From assembly GCA_030267965.1 (NCBI GenBank), contig BRYA01000531.1, forward strand, positions 1 through 64,000: a DNA stretch of 64,000 bases. Direction: 5' to 3'. Position 1 is the first letter of the stretch, and each line of letters begins with the position of its first letter. The stretch comes from Triparma columacea. Its lineage: Eukaryota; Sar; Bolidophyceae; Parmales; Triparmaceae. A model generated the notes under the pieces. The model saw nothing but the letters and a program-made list of their open reading frames with translations. It was not told where the DNA came from and made no database searches. Both the position numbers and the translations under genes were made by a program. This document shows, piece by piece, positions 62,701 to 64,000 of this stretch.

Positions 62701-64000
62701 AGAGCAAGTGTTGATGCTGAAGCTGAGGGTGGTCTAGCAGGTACTTTTAGAGCAAGTTTTAGGAGAGCAAGTGTTGGCTTGGACAACGAAGGGGCACTGG
62801 TTCCTTCACATGCTGTGAATGATACTACACAAGACTATGCAGGTTTAGATCCTAATCAAATAGGAAAGTTGTTGGGTGAGCAACTGTTGGTTGCATTAAG
62901 TTTCAGGAAGAAGGGAATGACAAAGGAGGAAGCTGTCAGGTCATTTATAGTGTCAAACTATATTCTCAGACAGGCTGCAGAAAAGTACTCGTTTGCCATA
63001 CCAATGTTTGACGCTGTTGTCAAGAATAAGCTGCGCAAGTTGAGGAAGGTAGAGGGTAAGGCTGCAGAGCTGGGAGAGAAGGAAGGAAGGGAGATTGGAG
63101 AGTCTCTAGCGAGGAGCTTGGCTATTAATACAAAGCCAGTTGCTGCAGTTGATGCCTTCATATTAAATTTCTCTGCTCTACAGGAGCTTGATGAGGAATA
63201 TGTATGGTTCAGACCTATGCTTGAGGCAATTAGCTACAGGCTTTTGGAGGAAGTTCCTTGGGGGTTGAAGGCAAGAGTGACTGTTGGGGCTATCACTAGT
63301 ATGGCAGATTTGCTGACTGATGTGTATGTTACATACATGTTTTGGAGTGATGAGAAATATGGGTACTTTAAGGCTTCTTTGGCAAGTTTGATGGCGTCAA
63401 TTGGGCTTCAGATGTTTTTTGTCTGGGGTCAAAACAAAAAGTTGGGGATGAAAAGGGTCTTAAGGGAATGGTTTCCAATTTTGATTGGATTCAAACCTGC
63501 TGTAGATGCTTACAGGGTAGCAAATGGAGGAAAGCAAGAGACTGGGCATGCTGTTGATCCAATGTACGAGATGACTGTCATGAAAGGGATTGAGATGTTT
63601 GCTGAGGCCATACCTGGAGTGATCATCCAACTTATGGCTATTGCAACAAGTAAAGACGACATTGATGATGCAGCTTGGGTCTCACTTTCAGTTTCAGCAT
63701 TGACAACAGGCTATTCATCTTCAACCATCAGTTATGACTGGGACACTGACCCAGTGAAGAGAGAACAAGTGCCTGACTTCTATGGGTATGTGCCTGCAAA
63801 TCCAACCAAGAGATCTATCATATTTGTTTCAATGATGTTCTTTAGTGCAGGTATGCTCGTGATAAGGTGCATGACAATAGTTTTGTTAGGGCTACTTGGT
63901 GGTAGATGGGTCACTCTCTATATTTGTGCTGACCTTTGTCTGTATTTGTTGGTGAAGATCTTTAGAGGAGACTTTTGGTATTGGATTCCTGTCGGTGGGC
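55708..64000 (+). CDS. Giant START-like and repeated XK-related-like membrane protein (partial, runs off right edge)
   Basis: From ATG 55708 every codon to 64000 is open: 2764 codons, no intron. Residues 1-590 are soluble without a known domain. Three segments resemble START lipid-transfer domains: about 594-707 (AEEAAAWYFEYC), 821-937 (SVEECAAYEYT) and 1041-1127 (SNKEVAAYFW). Three copies of the polytopic core follow, at about 1281-1694, 1897-2310 and from 2514 to the edge, each with TSM(S/A)DLLTDVYVT, KPAVDAYRVA(T/N)G (AVDAYRVANGG in the last), AEAIPGVIIQLMAI, DFYGYIP or DFYGYVP and RGDFWYW. Their DNA period is exactly 1848 bp. A Ser/Arg linker (RRESVRRASVDAEAEGG) and a helical segment separate them. 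The body is nearly devoid of CpG. Lipid sensing or transport at a membrane is a guess from the START-like parts. An outward-facing twin starts at 1116. Confidence 0.87.
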   Translation, partial: MEGEVEADAGVVNDAGKTNFASEPPSGPIHTPSAIRGPVDIDYTALGLEQGKLVKLLDDRGAVEGLIDNSTGVDVKVMELADVFHDERDKAIDFLLTDCEQGKFRRKTLQEYDEKEGVVHRLVYWQHYGSGNKFIEFLLNVKVVSPDKSTNIMELAPLDEDDLSDEGTAMLARILASTKTKIVQRGVIKGKLSFTDFEFGQTAVTMVGTLKAEERATEMKPEVGVRTVKSFKSARSTRSGVEGRNSGRTKKGDVKAVYAAVKGIMEEVGKKFRQPGLIDERRKRHFVEDVMPNVPTLTEEEDRMLESVAGLEEELYKKGKRVKGTLKEGIDKFLWREEDNVWAAFGVTVDKSAKGVLAEQFLLDAFARSEKHFKNNGNLPRVIRNDFKGTRSTHYHSGVKVPAATNRLFENWFVWKEVKLENGQTSYMVAFVPLTEYPGGGFKDLSKEGFVLAESTGVYFFNEIAPNVCRVTRIQTVDLKFSGIHKTVMDNAIDYLAKNQLVEANRLQKKFRRNGKEVDAEVRVALVERMRQGVDLEEDQKKVFGELEELFGGEDKEGWGPLESPYEGVKMETKYKQQEKGQRSIALGKASGMADCTAEEAAAWYFEYCGRERNTLGFQAGDLARLEVRKGGQRRNEKLIVSVKKFPFLLNNREFVFRHLWKKYENDSISVGSWPSNDEIDYGGEIKNAVRAEGRGLLIATNISKEEGIAQCKLDFKQHLDAGGFTPLKLLEKKIPKQLQILHEIQEAFKQDEEIDKAALENLAHIIKNEHQDYTDEEKAAIRKGKELYEKCKIDENFDDLKSPDERVKMKLVHVDGASSGTGFATTVVDASVEECAAYEYTKLGNRYFTRNAKDIDGITFLKVIKVNPHTLYYVTTRNLGIPGFVPRDSRSKITWFKQDNGKIIIDVADTEEVQVDFPVKAGNILVKIHTVWVFEPLDPIGGVPQTSVTFTTKVDLGGIIFSSIVNKLAPRFLTIVSSLRKKFDKSKENDAFKRQQIIAKFEEIAIEGAPGIESHFDEIDGAQEISSALTGQTLIKAEKRMGWGKTSISVRASNKEVAAYFWGLKSGVASKLDFHRLNNKTLVITVGHKRHFTAAKFGEVDQNKTEVVLVTRHEGLGKAASKKSVIKHLGMATDAAYYFDNLLKSNEAREQDGRRFGEQLMERLKKRNVGDSKVEVVRDFIAANRTLGEITEQHGFMRTLLYAVVMNKLKRRAINEGEDNSEEEARGWEIGSAITAVMLTTLSAAHAVDEWAHQFTELQEVMNEQVWLRPMLEEIVMNLFKKSNLGLKARVTVGAITSMSDLLTDVYVTYMFLSDEKYGYFKASLASLTVSIGIQMFAIWGQNRKLGMKRVLRELFPILIGFKPAVDAYRVATGAKQEVGTSFDPMLEMSVMKVVEMFAEAIPGVIIQLMAIATSNKDVGTSAWLSVAVSAITTGFASATISYDYDTDPAKREYAPDFYGYIPAKASKRTVVFVSMLLFTAGMLLIKCTTIVLLGLMGGSWVFLYIGADLGLYLLVKILRGDFWYWLPLGGMLEIVSSILFRVVVKIIVDFTSIVHYRHPNEVGGAYWLFGLIMTIGSLPVSIHLTSPYVEEGAIDIASTIAKYFILITALCFAVFFLNIERKYWHTFWSTQKGKHKTMEYFLEGKTDAIMFSVFKRSEHHWVSIEGEIRKWVELNWAKWEEEQPEWFTDVMKSKVPVDFIPSDGDARRRESVRRASVDAEAEGGLAGTLGASIRRASVGLDNGGALIASHAVNDTTQDYAGLDPKEIGKFLGEQLLVALNFSKKGITKEQAVRSFIWKNYVLRQAAEKYVVVTPMLGAVVKNKLLGLRKVDGKAAELGENEGRQIGESLARSLAINTQPAAAVDAFILNFSALQELDEEYEWFRPMLETISYRLLEEVPWGLKARVTVGAITSMADLLTDVYVTNMFWSDKKYGYFKASLASLVASIGIQMLFVWAQNRNLGMKRVLREWFPILIGFKPAVDAYRVATGAKQEVGTSFDPMFEMSFVKCTEMFAEAIPGVIIQLMAIATSDKDVGTSAWLSVAVSAITTGFASATISYDYDTDPAKREHTPDFYGYIPANASKRTVVFLSLLVFTAGMLLIRCMTIVLLGLMGGSLVFLYIGADLGLFLLVKILRGDFWYWIPLGGNLEIVSSILFRVIPKIVIDFTSIVQFRHPNEIGGVYWLFGLLLTMGSLPVSIYIASPYVYEQAIDIAWTIVKIFLPSSGLCLVIFFSNIERKYLHTFWSPQRSKDMSMAFFLDGESDAIKFEVFASSRHHWVSIEGKLRKWIELNWAEWEREKPEWLTDVRKALVPVDFIPSDGDARRRESVRRASVDAEAEGGLAGTFRASFRRASVGLDNEGALVPSHAVNDTTQDYAGLDPNQIGKLLGEQLLVALSFRKKGMTKEEAVRSFIVSNYILRQAAEKYSFAIPMFDAVVKNKLRKLRKVEGKAAELGEKEGREIGESLARSLAINTKPVAAVDAFILNFSALQELDEEYVWFRPMLEAISYRLLEEVPWGLKARVTVGAITSMADLLTDVYVTYMFWSDEKYGYFKASLASLMASIGLQMFFVWGQNKKLGMKRVLREWFPILIGFKPAVDAYRVANGGKQETGHAVDPMYEMTVMKGIEMFAEAIPGVIIQLMAIATSKDDIDDAAWVSLSVSALTTGYSSSTISYDWDTDPVKREQVPDFYGYVPANPTKRSIIFVSMMFFSAGMLVIRCMTIVLLGLLGGRWVTLYICADLCLYLLVKIFRGDFWYWIPVGG
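59581..64000 (+). repeat. 1848-bp tandem coding repeat (two full units and part of a third)
   Basis: The landmark GTGACTGTTGGGGCTAT falls at 59581, 61429 and 63277 (GTGACTGTTGGGGC there, then TATC), each 1848 bp (616 codons) apart. Units 60817-61430 and 62659-63278 are almost the same over linker and helical segment. No net indel in either period. Confidence 0.92.

Overview
The window is nuclear DNA from a eukaryote, most likely a unicellular alga or protist of the stramenopile (heterokont) type. Direct evidence is the set of spliced genes with GTGAG/GTAAG donors and AG acceptors, and a eukaryotic protein complement: CCT2, SF3A2, ADF/cofilin, ribosomal P1, delta-tubulin, COQ3, a Na,K-type ATPase, a CLC protein and FKBP12. 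Delta-tubulin argues for a lineage with triplet basal bodies. The exact taxon is inference. Genes are dense, often head to head, and many introns carry a run of C rather than T before the acceptor.

Layout. 1-1670 is the left arm of an inverted duplication and holds the 5' end of a large minus-strand gene that leaves the window. 1780-4070 (-) is a basic protein of unknown function. 4389-6275 (+) is the first polytopic membrane protein of a family that recurs through the window. 6598-7883 (+) is an F-box-like protein; 7936-9138 (-) a prolyl-4-hydroxylase-like enzyme; 9170-9550 a 22% GC island. 9729-14188 (-) is a WW/ankyrin protein, head to head with a PX-PH protein (14291-15552). Then come ribosomal P1 (-), SF3A2 (+) and a Ser-rich unknown (-). 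19214-23609 is a divergent pair of the same membrane family. 23971-25762 is delta-tubulin, broken by a sequence gap. 26063-30304 (-) is a Na,K-type ATPase with an oversized extracellular loop. Then follow an EF-hand protein (+), COQ3 (-) and a CCDC43-like protein (+). 34581-40021 (-) is a tandem array of four BspA-type leucine-rich repeat genes, one frameshifted. 40481-54728 holds a 2OG oxygenase (-), an IQ protein with seven 30-residue repeats (+), a CLC transporter (-), an FKBP ending in a CaaX-like motif (+), an acylated AGC-type kinase (-), cofilin (-) and CCT2 (+). 55708 to the right end is a giant uninterrupted ORF (at least 2764 codons) that is the outward-facing twin of the left-end gene.

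Most remarkable is the membrane family shared by 4389-6275, 19214-21523, 21606-23609 and the giant gene. Its core has several membrane segments with a TD motif in the first, a PxVDAxxVxxG block, an E(S/A)xP...Q segment and an FGYIP/FYGYIP loop. I see a distant resemblance to XK-related scramblases, which is a hypothesis. In the giant gene this core follows START-like segments and recurs with an exact 1848-bp period, inside DNA almost without CpG although the gene's 5' end is CpG-rich.
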